Shown: positions 17,703-27,045, numbered from the stretch's first letter. The stretch: 42,696 bases of DNA from Bacillota bacterium (GCA_029552125.1 JAKPEE010000098.1:1-42696), one strand, 5' to 3'. Notes: generated by a model not told the origin, from the letters alone. Program-made: numbers and translations.

Positions 17703-19094
17703 ATGAAAAGATTTGACTGGAACCGGATTGTAAATTTGGGGTTACTGCTGGTTCCAGCAATAGCGGGCATGTTTTTAGCCCTGGCGCTCTTTAGCGCCTC
17801 CCGCTTTTCAGTAGGCGCCTTTGAATTTTCTGTAGAGTTGATTCCTTTCCAGCGCGGCGATACCGTTATCTTCATCCCGCCGGTGGGAGAGCTCCGTGCG
17901 GCCACGCACTGGCTGCCGCTTGCCGTAAAGTTTACTTTGCTGAATGTGGACCTGGAAAACCTGGTGTCCGGGCTTGAAAGCCTGTCCGCCTTGCCGGACA
18001 TCTCTTTTCTGGAGGAACAGCTCCACTCCAGGTTGCACTATTACCTGCTGCGCAACAGCGCCATTATATTTGCTTGCGGCGGCGGGGCCGTCTACCTGGT
18101 GAGCCGGATGCGCAACTTAAAACGGGCTCTACTGGGCGGCCTGCTGGCCTCAGTACTATTTGTGGCGCTGTTTGGAATTACCGTCATCAGGCCGTACAAC
18201 CTGGAAGCTTTTGAAACGCCCCAGTACCGGGGAGCGATCAGCGCCGCACCGTGGGTGGTTAACCTTTCCAGGCAAACCCTCACCACCATAAAAACTTTAG
18301 GCCGGCAACTGGAGTTGATGACCGCCAACCTGCACGATCTTTCACTACAGCTAGATCAGGTGCGCCTGAACGAACCTTACAGCGGCCCGAAAGTGCTTCA
18401 TGTGAGCGATATCCATAATAACCCTGCGGCCTTTGATTTTATTGAAAAAGTGGTGTCCAGCTTTGCCATTGATCTAATCATTGACACCGGTGACTTGACC
18501 GATTACGGGACCGAGCTGGAAACAGAACTGGTCTCCCGGGTGTCATCCCTGCCGGTACTGTACCTGTTTGTGCCCGGAAACCATGACTCGCCCCGGATCA
18601 TTGAAGCCTTGCGCCGCAGCGGGGCTGTGGTTCTGGAGAATGAAACCATCGAACTAAATGGCCTGCTCATTGGCGGCGTAGCCGATCCCTCCGCTGAAAG
18701 CCCGCACATGGCTGTTGCCCCGGAACAGGATTTAGGTGAAGCAGGGGCGGCGGCCTATGCCCAGTTTTTCGCCGCCGGGGCCATACCCGATGTCATCGCC
18801 GTGCATAACCCGCTTCTGGGCACCCCATTTACCGGATTGTCGGCGGCCATATTAAGCGGACATACGCACAGGGCGGAAGTGCGCTTTGAGCAGGGCAGCG
18901 CCCTCATTAACGCCGGTACGGCCGGTGCCGCCGGGATACGGGGCTTGCAGTCACCCCAGGATAACCCCTACAGCATGGTGGTCCTCTATTTTGACCGGGA
19001 TGAGACGGGGCGCTCCTTTCCCGTTATGGCCGACCTGTTAAGCGTGCAGCAGTACCATGACTCATTTACGCTAAAACGTTACTATAACCGCTGA
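17703..19094 (+). CDS. Membrane-bound metallophosphoesterase
   Basis: This 463-residue protein has an N-terminal membrane helix (about 10-35), an outer loop of about 80 residues, two more helices (about 115-170), and then a calcineurin-like phosphoesterase domain (about 225-400). The metal-binding motifs are all present: VSDIHNN, DTGDLTDYG, PGNHDS, AVHNP and SGHTHRAEV. The substrate is unknown; YkuE-like lipid or nucleotide phosphoesterases are possible relatives. The track start TTG at 17700 and ATG at 17703 are adjacent; I chose the ATG, but neither is well spaced from GAAAGG. It follows cinA by about 50 bases. Confidence 0.85.
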   Translation: MKRFDWNRIVNLGLLLVPAIAGMFLALALFSASRFSVGAFEFSVELIPFQRGDTVIFIPPVGELRAATHWLPLAVKFTLLNVDLENLVSGLESLSALPDISFLEEQLHSRLHYYLLRNSAIIFACGGGAVYLVSRMRNLKRALLGGLLASVLFVALFGITVIRPYNLEAFETPQYRGAISAAPWVVNLSRQTLTTIKTLGRQLELMTANLHDLSLQLDQVRLNEPYSGPKVLHVSDIHNNPAAFDFIEKVVSSFAIDLIIDTGDLTDYGTELETELVSRVSSLPVLYLFVPGNHDSPRIIEALRRSGAVVLENETIELNGLLIGGVADPSAESPHMAVAPEQDLGEAGAAAYAQFFAAGAIPDVIAVHNPLLGTPFTGLSAAILSGHTHRAEVRFEQGSALINAGTAGAAGIRGLQSPQDNPYSMVVLYFDRDETGRSFPVMADLLSVQQYHDSFTLKRYYNR

Positions 19095-19173
19095 TGCCGC
19101 GGGAAACATTGGCCGGAAGCCTGGCAAACAGGCGAAGGCTGATTGCTATTTTTCCCCGATGAGGAGGATGATG

Positions 19174-19770
19174 ATGCGCCTGTTTATAGCCTTAAGCCTT
19201 TCCGAGAAACAAAAAAATGAGCTGCATCGCCTGCAGCAAAGCCTGAAGAGCCACCTGGAAGGAGTAAAATGGGTCAACCCGGAGGGCATGCACCTGACTT
19301 TAAAATTTTTAGGCGAGGTAGAGCCTGCCCGGATTGCCGCCATCGTGGAAGCGATGAAGGAGGCGTCTCCGGCCGTGGAACCTTTTGATTTTTCATTTGG
19401 CGGCGGGGGCGCCTTTCCATCCCCGCAAAAAGCGCGGGTAATCTGGGCGGGCCTGCGCGGGGAAGTTGGCAAGGTTGTTGCACTGGCCTCCAGCCTGGAG
19501 GCTGCCCTGGTGAAAAAAGGATTCCCGGCCGAAACCCGGGACTTCAGCCCTCACCTGACCCTGGGCCGGCTGCGCTATCCCTTGCCCGGGGAAAAAATTA
19601 ATAAATTCATGGCGGAAATGCAAACATTTTCCACAGAGCACTCCCGGGCAAGGGCCATGACCCTCTACCAGAGCAGGCTTTCCCGCCAGGGTGCTACATA
19701 TTCCATAATCCAGCAAATAAAAATCGGGCGCTTTTTAGAAGAAAATGCAGGAAATGAACAGGACGATTAA
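19174..19770 (+). CDS. thpR: RNA 2',3'-cyclic phosphodiesterase (2'-5' RNA ligase family)
   Basis: ThpR belongs to the 2H phosphoesterase superfamily, defined by two HxTx motifs. Both are seen here as HLTL at His40 and HLTL at His127. The enzyme opens 2',3'-cyclic phosphates on RNA and can join 2'-5' ends in vitro. The length of 198 residues is typical. The track starts at ATG 19159, but AGGAGG at 19162-19167 points to the last of three ATG codons, 19174 (MRLFIALSL). thpR before recA is a common Clostridia arrangement. Confidence 0.9.
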   Translation: MRLFIALSLSEKQKNELHRLQQSLKSHLEGVKWVNPEGMHLTLKFLGEVEPARIAAIVEAMKEASPAVEPFDFSFGGGGAFPSPQKARVIWAGLRGEVGKVVALASSLEAALVKKGFPAETRDFSPHLTLGRLRYPLPGEKINKFMAEMQTFSTEHSRARAMTLYQSRLSRQGATYSIIQQIKIGRFLEENAGNEQDD

Positions 19771-19825
19771 GAATAGAACACCTGTGAAACCAGATATTCC
19801 ATCCCGTAACAAGGGGGTAGCAAAA

Positions 19826-20851
19826 ATGGAAAAAAATAAAGCCCTGGAAGCGGCTCTATTGCAAATTGAAAAACAGTTCGGCAAAGGTTCGATTATGCGC
19901 CTGGGCGACTCAGTCAAGCCGGGGATCGAAGTAATTCCCACGGGATGCCTGGCCCTGGATATCGCCCTGGGTGTTGGCGGCATGCCCCGGGGCAGGGTCA
20001 TCGAAATTTTCGGGCCCGAATCGTCAGGGAAGACTACCGTAGCCCTGCATGTCATTGCACAGGCTCAAAAAAACGGCGGCTATGCCGCTTTTATCGACGC
20101 GGAGCATGCCCTTGACCCTGCTTACGCAGCCAATCTGGGGGTGAATATTGAAGAGTTGCTGGTATCGCAGCCTGATACCGGAGAGCAGGCCCTGGAAATT
20201 GCCGAAGCCCTGGTCCGCAGCGGCGCCATTGATGTTCTGGTCGTCGATTCCGTGGCCGCCCTGGTCCCCCGGGCTGAAATTGAAGGAGAAATGGGAGACG
20301 CCCACGTGGGACTGCAGGCTCGCCTGATGTCCCAGGCCCTGCGCAAACTATCGGGGGCCATCAGCAAATCGAATACTACGGCCATTTTTATCAATCAAAT
20401 ACGCGAAAAAGTGGGGGTTATGTTCGGCAACCCCGAAGTAACTCCCGGCGGCAGGGCTTTGAAGTTTTACTCTTCGGTGCGCCTGGACGTGCGCAGGGTC
20501 GAAGCGCTAAAGCAGGGGGAAAACGTGATCGGCAGCCGCACCCGGGCCAAGGTGGTTAAGAATAAAGTGGCACCGCCCTTTAAAACGGCAGACTTTGATA
20601 TTCTGTACGGCGTGGGCATCTCTGCAGAAGGATCATTAATCGACATGGGCCTGGAGTGGAAAATCTTAAGCAAAAGCGGTGCCTGGTATTCTTACGGAGA
20701 CGAGCGCCTCGGGCAGGGAAGGGAAAATGTGCGGGAGTGGCTTAAAAACAACCCCGATCTGGCCCGTGAAATTGAAGCCAAAATTCGCGAAGCCAGCGGA
20801 ATTGGGAGCAACCAGGCTGCGCCCGATAACAAGGTCCCGCAGGAAACTTAA
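19826..20851 (+). CDS. recA: RecA recombinase
   Basis: RecA forms filaments on single-stranded DNA, drives strand exchange and triggers LexA cleavage. The 341-residue product is of standard size with Walker A GPESSGKT (63-70), the conserved [20 protein letters not shown] region, the L2 loop [20 protein letters not shown] and C-terminal acidic part. The track ORF begins 27 codons earlier; ATG at 19826 behind AAGGGGG gives the family's usual [11 protein letters not shown] start. Upstream, GAACACCTGTGA at about 19777 is only a partial match to the Firmicute SOS box. recX follows 17 bases after the stop. Confidence 0.97.
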   Translation: MEKNKALEAALLQIEKQFGKGSIMRLGDSVKPGIEVIPTGCLALDIALGVGGMPRGRVIEIFGPESSGKTTVALHVIAQAQKNGGYAAFIDAEHALDPAYAANLGVNIEELLVSQPDTGEQALEIAEALVRSGAIDVLVVDSVAALVPRAEIEGEMGDAHVGLQARLMSQALRKLSGAISKSNTTAIFINQIREKVGVMFGNPEVTPGGRALKFYSSVRLDVRRVEALKQGENVIGSRTRAKVVKNKVAPPFKTADFDILYGVGISAEGSLIDMGLEWKILSKSGAWYSYGDERLGQGRENVREWLKNNPDLAREIEAKIREASGIGSNQAAPDNKVPQET

Positions 20852-20868
20852 AATGGAGACGATTTATC

Positions 20869-21360
20869 TTGGATGAAGTAAAAGAGCTGGGGAAAGCACG
20901 GGCCAGGATGTTGCGCTGGTTAAGCTACAGGCCCCGCAGTTGCAAAGAAGCACAGCGCTACCTGGAACAAAAAGGTTTTTCCGGACCGGTGGCGGAAGCG
21001 GTGCTGGCGGAAATGCGGGAATACCGCTACCTGGACGACGAGCGTTTTGCCGATGAATATGTGCAAAACTGCCTGCGCCGTGGCTTCGGCCCGATCCGGG
21101 CGCGCTTTGATTTGCAAAACAGGGGCGTGAACCGCCAGACCATAGACACGGTAGTGGAGCGTTATTTCAACCGGGAGCAGGATTTGAAACGGGCCGTGGC
21201 CCTGTTGCAAAAACGGCTGGCAGATGACGGCTGCCGCCATGATCAAAAATGGCTGTGCCGCCAGGCTTCTTTTTTAAAAAGCCGGGGCTACGGGGAAGCA
21301 ACGATCAGCAAAGCGTTGCAGCAGTTCCGCGGCGGACCGGTAGATGAAACCTTGTCTTGA
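20869..21360 (+). CDS. recX: RecX regulatory protein
   Basis: RecX binds and modulates RecA filaments. The 163-residue protein shows the three-helix repeats of the family (LSYRPRSCKEAQRYLEQKGF, YLDDERFADEYVQNCLRRGFG). It starts with TTG at 20869 behind TGGAGA, 17 bases after recA, and is surely co-transcribed with it. Its stop codon lies inside the promoter of the next unit (TTGACA spans the TGA). Confidence 0.9.
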   Translation: MDEVKELGKARARMLRWLSYRPRSCKEAQRYLEQKGFSGPVAEAVLAEMREYRYLDDERFADEYVQNCLRRGFGPIRARFDLQNRGVNRQTIDTVVERYFNREQDLKRAVALLQKRLADDGCRHDQKWLCRQASFLKSRGYGEATISKALQQFRGGPVDETLS

Positions 21361-21385
21361 CATAACATCAGCTACAGAGTACAAT
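21357..21385 (+). promoter_or_regulatory. Strong sigma-A promoter for the rny leader
   Basis: A perfect TTGACA (21357-21362) and TACAAT (21380-21385) are 17 bases apart. The -35 overlaps the recX stop codon. The predicted start is near 21392, about 215 bases before rny. Confidence 0.8.
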
Positions 21386-21436
21386 GAACTTGATTTATCA
21401 GTAATTTTATATGATTGCGTTTACTGTTCATAACTG

Positions 21437-21571
21437 ACTTAAAAGAGAAAGTGCCTGGTGCCCGGGGGCACTGCGTATAGATGTCAAAAAGCGCATAAGG
21501 TATTTTGTTAAGGTGCAAGTATACCTTTTATACTGACCTTCTCTTTTAAGCTGTGTTTTGAACACAGCTTT
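21437..21571 (+). ncRNA. Structured leader (candidate RNA element) between recX and rny
   Basis: Nested complementary segments are visible. CTTAAAAGAGAA (21437-21448) pairs with TTCTCTTTTAAG (21539-21550), enclosing AGTGCC/GGCACT and AAGGTAT/ATACCTT hairpins. Then AAGCTGTGTT-TTG-AACACAGCTT forms a perfect terminator-like hairpin (21549-21571) with a weak T-rich tail. The long stem and the last hairpin share the bases AAG, so they compete slightly. It resembles a cis-regulatory leader with attenuation, or a separate small RNA. I match it to no known class. Confidence 0.5.
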
Positions 21572-21609
21572 CTTGCATTCAGGACTAAGAAATGGAGGTG
21601 AAAGCAGCT

Positions 21610-23145
21610 TTGCTGGAATATGTTATTATAACTGTTGCTACACTGGCGGTAGGCCTGGCGGCCGGTTACATTATCCGCAAGCTTATCGCCGAAGCCCGCA
21701 TTACTTCCGCTGAAGAGGCAGCCAAAAAAATCATCGATGAAGCAAACCAGGAAGCAAACGCCATCAAAAGAGAGAAACAGCTGGAAGCGAAAGAAGAGGC
21801 GCACCGCCTGCGCCATGAAATTGAAAGAGAGTTAAAGGAAAGGCGATCCGATTTGCAGCGCATTGAACGGCGACTGCAGCAAAAAGAGGAAAATCTTGAC
21901 CGCAAGACCAATGCCATAGAACGAAAAGAAGAGGAGTTAAGAAAAAAAGAAGAAGAAAACCAGCGCATCCAGGAAAAACTGCAGCATCTCTACCACCAGC
22001 AACTGGCCGAACTGGAACGTGTTTCCGGAATGACCAAGGAAGAAGCCAGGGACATTCTGCTGAAGCGGGCCCGCGAAGAGATTACCCATGAAATGGCGGT
22101 GATGGTGAAAGAGGTGGAAAGCCAGGCCAAGGCTGAGGCCGAAAAGAGAGCGCGTGAAGTGGTGACCATGGCCATTCAGCGCTGCGCCGCCGATCATGTT
22201 TCCGAGGCTACTGTTTCGGTGGTCAACCTGCCCAACGATGAAATGAAAGGGCGCATTATCGGCCGGGAAGGGCGCAATATTCGCACCCTGGAAACTCTAA
22301 CCGGTATTGACTTGATTATTGACGATACCCCTGAAGCGGTGATCCTGTCCGGTTTTGATCCCATTCGACGGGAGATAGCCCGGCTGGCCCTGGAAAAACT
22401 AATCAGCGACGGCCGTATCCATCCCGCCAGAATCGAAGAAATCGTGGAAAAAACCCGCAAAGAAGTGGAAGCGCAGATCAGGGAAGAAGGAGAGCGGGCC
22501 ACCTTCGAAACAGGGGTGCACGGCCTGCATCCCGAACTGGTGACTTTGCTGGGCAAGCTGCGCTACCGCACCAGCTACGGGCAAAATGTGCTGCAGCATT
22601 CCATAGAAGTGGCCCACCTGGCTGGAACCATGGCCGCAGAGCTGGGCCTGGATATTCATTTTGCCAAGAGAGCCGGCTTGCTGCACGATATCGGCAAGGC
22701 GGTAGACCATGAAACCGAGGGATCGCACGTGGTAACCGGAGCGGAGCTGGCCAAGCGCTACAAAGAATCGCCGGAAATCGTCAACGCCATTGCCGCGCAC
22801 CACGGCGATACTGATTTCCATACCCTGGAAGCAGTCCTGATTCAATCTGCCGATGCCATCTCCGCGGCCCGGCCCGGAGCCCGGCGAGAAACCCTGGAAG
22901 CGTATATCAAGCGTCTGGAAAAACTTGAGCAAATTGCCGATTCCTTTGAAGGGGTAGAAAAAGCATACGCTATCCATGCCGGCAGGGAAATCAGGATTAT
23001 GGTTAAACCCGATCGTATTGATGATTATGCCTCTATCCAGGTAGCCCGGGATATTGTCAAGAAAATAGAGAGCACCCTTGAATATCCGGGGCAGATCAAG
23101 GTGACCGTAATCCGGGAAACCAGGGCTGTCGACTACGCCAAGTGA
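21610..23145 (+). CDS. rny: Ribonuclease Y
   Basis: RNase Y is the membrane-anchored endoribonuclease that starts bulk mRNA decay in Firmicutes. Counting from TTG at 21610 gives 511 residues: a membrane helix (about 3-22), a long Glu/Lys/Arg-rich coiled coil (about 25-185), a KH domain (about 205-265, [15 protein letters not shown]) and an HD domain with His330 and the HDIGK pair at 359-360. The track starts at ATG 21592, but GGAGGTGA at 21594-21601 fits TTG 21610 better. A strong promoter and a folded leader precede it; a terminator follows. ymdB nearby is a usual companion. Confidence 0.96.
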   Translation: MLEYVIITVATLAVGLAAGYIIRKLIAEARITSAEEAAKKIIDEANQEANAIKREKQLEAKEEAHRLRHEIERELKERRSDLQRIERRLQQKEENLDRKTNAIERKEEELRKKEEENQRIQEKLQHLYHQQLAELERVSGMTKEEARDILLKRAREEITHEMAVMVKEVESQAKAEAEKRAREVVTMAIQRCAADHVSEATVSVVNLPNDEMKGRIIGREGRNIRTLETLTGIDLIIDDTPEAVILSGFDPIRREIARLALEKLISDGRIHPARIEEIVEKTRKEVEAQIREEGERATFETGVHGLHPELVTLLGKLRYRTSYGQNVLQHSIEVAHLAGTMAAELGLDIHFAKRAGLLHDIGKAVDHETEGSHVVTGAELAKRYKESPEIVNAIAAHHGDTDFHTLEAVLIQSADAISAARPGARRETLEAYIKRLEKLEQIADSFEGVEKAYAIHAGREIRIMVKPDRIDDYASIQVARDIVKKIESTLEYPGQIKVTVIRETRAVDYAK

Positions 23146-23173
23146 TTTTTAGGCCAGGAAAGCTATTTTTAAC

Positions 23174-23198
23174 AGTGCCCGTCCGGGCACTTTTTTTA
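23174..23198 (+). terminator. Terminator after rny
   Basis: AGTGCCCG (23174-23181) pairs with CGGGCACT (23184-23191) and is followed by a run of seven T. Confidence 0.9.
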
Positions 23199-23265
23199 TG
23201 GCCGTGCAGGAATTGACCTGTTGTGTATGGAATAATAAATGAGCTTTTTTTTAAGGGGGATGCCC

Positions 23266-23784
23266 ATGCAGAAGGGTTGCCTGGACGATTCATCATACCA
23301 TGTCAACATGATTATTAACCTGCTCATGCGGTTTCCTGAAATTTTTACCGTAACATATAACCTGGGGGCATCGTCCTACTGCCTTTCTTATATGATTAAA
23401 GGTAAAGTCGTACAGGAAGATTATATCTCGCTGCGCCGCCGCCTTGAAGAAAACCTGGAGGCGTACTGTTATTTTAAAAAAAAGGACAACTGCAAGATCA
23501 GGCTGGGTAAAGAACACTATGGCTGTTTTACCCGGCTGGAAGTAAAGCTGGCGGGGGGGAATCTGACTGGCGAAGAAATAAGCTTAATTACACGTCTGAT
23601 TCATGATGCTTTTGGCCCTAATTTAATCAGTGAATTGCGGCCGGACGATGTAGACCTGGAAGATGGAGTTTCAACCTGGGAGGAAATGATGTCCTTAATC
23701 TCCAATCGCGACTCTGGCAGTGAAGTTAACAAGCTCTTTGCTTTTCGTGAAGCAGGCAAAGTATATGTCTATGATGATCAGTAA
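23266..23784 (+). CDS. Unknown protein between rny and ymdB
   Basis: I do not recognise this protein. The 172 residues from ATG 23266 (behind AAGGGGG) are soluble, with no membrane helix or signal. An alpha/beta pattern appears (SYHVNMIINLLMRFPEIFTVTYNL, YCLSYMIKGKVVQEDYISL) with scattered cysteines that do not form a metal motif. The C-terminal part is acidic. The track begins at ATG 23239, which lacks a ribosome site. A terminator behind rny separates it from that gene, and ymdB follows after about 75 bases. Confidence 0.75.
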   Translation: MQKGCLDDSSYHVNMIINLLMRFPEIFTVTYNLGASSYCLSYMIKGKVVQEDYISLRRRLEENLEAYCYFKKKDNCKIRLGKEHYGCFTRLEVKLAGGNLTGEEISLITRLIHDAFGPNLISELRPDDVDLEDGVSTWEEMMSLISNRDSGSEVNKLFAFREAGKVYVYDDQ

Positions 23785-23860
23785 CAAATTTTTTTGTCGA
23801 ATAGTGTCAGATAATTAAGATAAATAGCATTATTTGTCTTAACTGAAGGAGCCTTTGTTC

Positions 23861-24658
23861 ATGCGCCTACTATTTATCGGCGATATCGCCGGCAGACCCG
23901 GCCGCCAGTGCCTCAAGGAGCTGTTGCCTGAACTAACCGGCAGGTTCGCACCGGATTTTATTATCGCCAACGGCGAGAATGCTGCGGGTGGAGCGGGTAT
24001 AACTCTCTCTGTTTACCGGGAGCTTAAGCAGCTTGGTATTGATGTGATTACCGGGGGAAATCACATCTGGGATAACAAAGATGTTTTTCGCTTTATCGAC
24101 GACGAGCCTTGTTTGCTTCGCCCGGCCAATTATCCCCTGGACGATACTCCGGGGCGGGGCTCTCATGTATTCAAAACGGCCCGGGGAACCGGGATCGGTA
24201 TTCTGAATTTGGCGGGGCGCATCTTTATGCAACCGCTGGATTGTCCTTTCAAACGGGCCGTGCTGGAGATTGAACAGATACGCAAAGAAACACCGGTAAT
24301 CGTGGTCGATTTTCATGCAGAGGCCACTGCCGAAAAACAAGCCCTGGCCTGGTACCTGGATGGGCGGGTCAGCGCTGTAATCGGAACACATACACATGTC
24401 TTGACGGCGGATGAAAGAATTTTGCCCCAGGGTACAGCATATATTACCGACGCGGGAATGACCGGCCTGTTCAATTCGATCCTGGGGGTGGACCGGCATG
24501 AGGCGCTGCAAAAGTTTTTAACCGGGCTGCCGCAGAGTTTTAAAATTTCCCGGGGAGCAATGCAGTTTAACGGAGTATTCCTGGAAATCGATGAGCGAAG
24601 CGGTAAAGCTTTATCCATTAAACGGATTAAAGAGGTGATAGAGAAGCCAGACTATTAA
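23861..24658 (+). CDS. ymdB: YmdB-type metallophosphodiesterase (TIGR00282)
   Basis: YmdB is a dimetal phosphodiesterase acting on 2',3'-cyclic nucleotides and influencing biofilm and RNA pathways in Bacillus. The 265 residues from ATG 23861 show the family core: FIGDIAGRPGR with Asp8, NGENAAGGAGIT, GGNHIWDN, VVDFHAEATAEK and IGTHTHVLTAD. GAAGGAG lies nine bases before the ATG; the track's upstream TTG at 23855 is too close to it. The Bacillus rny-ymdB-spoVS order is kept, with one extra gene inserted after rny. Confidence 0.93.
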   Translation: MRLLFIGDIAGRPGRQCLKELLPELTGRFAPDFIIANGENAAGGAGITLSVYRELKQLGIDVITGGNHIWDNKDVFRFIDDEPCLLRPANYPLDDTPGRGSHVFKTARGTGIGILNLAGRIFMQPLDCPFKRAVLEIEQIRKETPVIVVDFHAEATAEKQALAWYLDGRVSAVIGTHTHVLTADERILPQGTAYITDAGMTGLFNSILGVDRHEALQKFLTGLPQSFKISRGAMQFNGVFLEIDERSGKALSIKRIKEVIEKPDY

Positions 24659-24680
24659 TGAAAATTTTCGTATAATTCAG

Positions 24681-24709
24681 GCAGGATTTTTTGACTGGAA
24701 GGCGAAGTG
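24681..24709 (+). promoter_or_regulatory. Sigma-H-like promoter for spoVS
   Basis: GCAGGATTT (24681-24689) fits the sigma-H -35 pattern RnAGGAwWW exactly, and 11 bases later GGCGAAGTG is close to RnnGAATww. In Bacillus spoVS is a sigma-H gene, which makes the match more believable. An overlapping TTGACT (24691-24696) lacks a good -10. Confidence 0.5.
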
Positions 24710-24749
24710 TTAATAAGTAAAATCCGTTGAAGGAGGCATGGTTAGGTTA

Positions 24750-25010
24750 ATGGATGTATTAAAAGTATCAGCAAAGTCCAACCCCAACTCTGTAGCCGGC
24801 GCTCTGGCCGGAGTACTGCGTGAACGAGGGAATGCGGAAATTCAAACCATTGGTGCCGGAGCCCTCAATCAGGCAGTGAAAGCGGTGGCCATCGCCAGAG
24901 GTTTTGTCGCACCGGGAGGGATCGATTTGATCTGCATTCCCGCCTTTACGGATATCCAGATTGACGGTGAAGAACGGACCGCCATTAAATTAATCATTGA
25001 ACCGCGCTAG
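24750..25010 (+). CDS. spoVS: Stage V sporulation protein S
   Basis: SpoVS is a small Alba-fold protein that affects septation and spore coat and cortex development. From ATG 24750 the product has 86 residues, the same as in Bacillus, and is very strongly conserved (VLKVSAKSNPNSVAGALAG, AIARGFVAPGGIDLICIPAF). The track start at 24738 is only one base from AGGAGG and would add four residues; the downstream ATG fits the family. A terminator follows at once. Confidence 0.96.
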   Translation: MDVLKVSAKSNPNSVAGALAGVLRERGNAEIQTIGAGALNQAVKAVAIARGFVAPGGIDLICIPAFTDIQIDGEERTAIKLIIEPR

Positions 25011-25045
25011 CGTACTGACCCGGTGATGCTTAGAACATAATACCG

Positions 25046-25079
25046 GCATCCTCTTAAATCTCAAGGGGATGCTTTTTTT
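25046..25079 (+). terminator. Terminator after spoVS
   Basis: A ten-base-pair stem (GCATCCTCTT with AAGGGGATGC, one wobble pair) and a seven-base loop are followed by seven T. Confidence 0.9.
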
Positions 25080-25103
25080 GTCGGCATGGCATAAAATAGG
25101 GTT

Positions 25104-26078
25104 ATGGAAAAGAAAGAGGATTACATTATTGCCGATTGTCATTGTGATACGTTATGGTTTTTTAACCGCAATGGGTACAGGTTTGACTGCCTCAACCCGG
25201 TAAGCCATATCGACTTGCCCCGGTTAAGGGAGGGCCGGGTAAAACTGCAGTTTTTCGCGGTCTGTGTGGCTGCGGATATAGCCGGGCCTCTGCAATTGCA
25301 GGAAGCTTTGCGCTATATTGCCCGCTACCGCGGCTGCCTGGAGCAAAACAGAAGCGCCTTGCAGGCCATTGAGACGGCCGCCGATCTTGAGCAGGCTTTG
25401 CGAGAGGATAAAATAGGCTGCCTGCTGGCGCTGGAGGGAGCGGAGCCCCTGGACGGCAGCCCGGAGTTGCTGGATCTGTTTTATACCCTGGGCGTGAGAT
25501 GCATCTCGCTAACCTGGAATAAACGCAATATTTTCGCCGACGGATGCGCCGAAGAAGAAAGCGGTGGGGGCCTGACCGCGGCCGGCCGCCGCCTGATTGG
25601 GCAAATGGCAGAGCGCGGCATTATTCTTGATCTGGCCCACCTGTCAACACGCGGTTTTTTTGATGCCCTGCATTGTTATGACGGCCCGGTTCTGGTGTCC
25701 CATACCAATGCACAAGCCCTTACCAACCACCCGCGCAACCTCTCCGATACCCAGTTAAAAGCAGTGGCGGCAAATAACGGGGTGATCGGGCTAAGCTTTT
25801 ATCCTCCTTTTGTGAGCGGTAACGAAAAAGCAACACTGGAACAACTGCTGGATCACTTTGTCCACATCGCCTTCACCGCCGGCGTCGAGCATGTAGCCAT
25901 AGGCTCTGATTTTGACGGGATTACCGCGACCGTAGAAAAACTTGAAGACGCCTCCTGTTACGGTGCCCTGGTAGAGGCTCTCTACCGCAGGGGCTTCCAG
26001 GAGAGGGAAGTGCAGCTAATCACTGCGGGCAACGTCCGGCGGCTGCTCCAAACAATTCTGGCGGGGCCGGAAGCATGA
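25104..26078 (+). CDS. Membrane dipeptidase (peptidase family M19)
   Basis: A renal-dipeptidase-type amidohydrolase of 324 residues. The zinc ligands of the family are visible: His13 and Asp15 in ADCHCDT, the bridging Glu in LLALEGAEPL, the two His residues in LDLAHLS and VLVSHTNA, and the late Asp in IGSDFDG. M19 enzymes cleave dipeptides, including those with D-residues at the second position, so a role in cell-wall or peptide salvage is plausible. No signal peptide is seen, so it is cytoplasmic. The ribosome site is weak (AGGG). It overlaps the PHP gene by ATGA. Confidence 0.9.
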   Translation: MEKKEDYIIADCHCDTLWFFNRNGYRFDCLNPVSHIDLPRLREGRVKLQFFAVCVAADIAGPLQLQEALRYIARYRGCLEQNRSALQAIETAADLEQALREDKIGCLLALEGAEPLDGSPELLDLFYTLGVRCISLTWNKRNIFADGCAEEESGGGLTAAGRRLIGQMAERGIILDLAHLSTRGFFDALHCYDGPVLVSHTNAQALTNHPRNLSDTQLKAVAANNGVIGLSFYPPFVSGNEKATLEQLLDHFVHIAFTAGVEHVAIGSDFDGITATVEKLEDASCYGALVEALYRRGFQEREVQLITAGNVRRLLQTILAGPEA

Positions 26079-26908
26079 ACCATCCGGGCGGCGGACGGGC
26101 GGACCTGCACCTGCACAGCAACCGCTCCGACGGGCTTTATGCCCCGCAGGAGCTCGTGCACCTGGTTTCGCGTGCGGGCTTGAAAGCTGCCGCTTTAACC
26201 GACCATGATACCGTGGAGGGAATTGCCGAAGCCCTGGCGGCAGGGAAGCAATTGGGCTTTGAAGTGGTGCCGGGAGTGGAAATTAGCTCATTCGAAGACG
26301 GGGTGGAAATTCATCTTCTCGGTTACTACCCGGCTGACCTGGACTTTCTGGACCGGGAGCTTAAACGCTTGCGCCAGGAGCGCTTTACCCGGATGGAGCG
26401 CATGGTTGAGCGTTTGAACCGGCTCGGTTTTGACGTGAACCCGCAGCAAGTTTTCCAGGAGGCAGCGCCTGCCGCGCCCGGCCGGCTGCACCTGGCCCGC
26501 TTCATGGTCAAGCATAAGCTTGCCGGCAGCATAGAGCAGGCTTTCAAGCAGTTCCTGGAACGGGGCAGACCGGCTTACGTGCCCCGGGTTAACCTTACCC
26601 CTGCCGCGGCCTTAAAGCTGCTGCTCGGCAGCGGGGCTGTGCCGGTACTGGCCCATCCCGGTAAAAACGGGGCCCGGGTTTTACCCGCCCTGCTGGAAAA
26701 AGGGCTGAAAGGGATCGAAGTAATTCATCCTGATCATTCAGCGGCTCAAAAGCGATTTTACCGTAAACTGGCGCAAGAGAAAGGGCTTTTGCTTACCGGC
26801 GGTTCTGATTTTCACGGCGACAAGCCCTATCGCGCCTCCGGGCGCGGCAGCGCTACCGTCCCCTATGGCTGCCTGGAGCAACTAAAAGCGTTTCGCTTCT
26901 CTAAGTAG
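26075..26908 (+). CDS. PHP-domain phosphoesterase (TrpH/RNase AM-like)
   Basis: This 277-residue protein is a full PHP domain of the TrpH/YciV kind. Metal-binding motifs are ADLHLHSNRSDG at the start, LTDHDTVEG, PGVEISS, LAHPGKNG and GGSDFHG near the end. Characterised relatives remove nucleotides from 5' ends of RNA or hydrolyse 3',5'-bisphosphonucleotides. Either activity is possible here. Translation is coupled to the dipeptidase gene through the ATGA overlap. Confidence 0.88.
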   Translation: MNHPGGGRADLHLHSNRSDGLYAPQELVHLVSRAGLKAAALTDHDTVEGIAEALAAGKQLGFEVVPGVEISSFEDGVEIHLLGYYPADLDFLDRELKRLRQERFTRMERMVERLNRLGFDVNPQQVFQEAAPAAPGRLHLARFMVKHKLAGSIEQAFKQFLERGRPAYVPRVNLTPAAALKLLLGSGAVPVLAHPGKNGARVLPALLEKGLKGIEVIHPDHSAAQKRFYRKLAQEKGLLLTGGSDFHGDKPYRASGRGSATVPYGCLEQLKAFRFSK

Positions 26909-27016
26909 CAGCCTCCCGCTTTTACCCGGCAAGGCGTTGTAAAGCGCCGCTTAGCCGCAAACCTGTTCAGAATACTCAGGGCTGATTAGAGAACATTCCG
27001 CCTGTTTTTACTGCCC

Positions 27017-27045
27017 TTTTCAGAATGATACTTTAGTGTTACAAT
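27017..27045 (+). promoter_or_regulatory. Promoter for the oadG-carrier-oadB operon
   Basis: TTTTCA (27017-27022) and TACAAT (27040-27045) are 17 bases apart, and TGT directly before the -10 gives an extended -10 element. Transcription should start about 20-25 bases before the GTG of oadG. Confidence 0.6.

Noticed and set aside
24671-24676. TATAAT upstream of spoVS
   Set aside because: No -35 hexamer or extended TG at the right place; the sigma-H pattern next to it is better.
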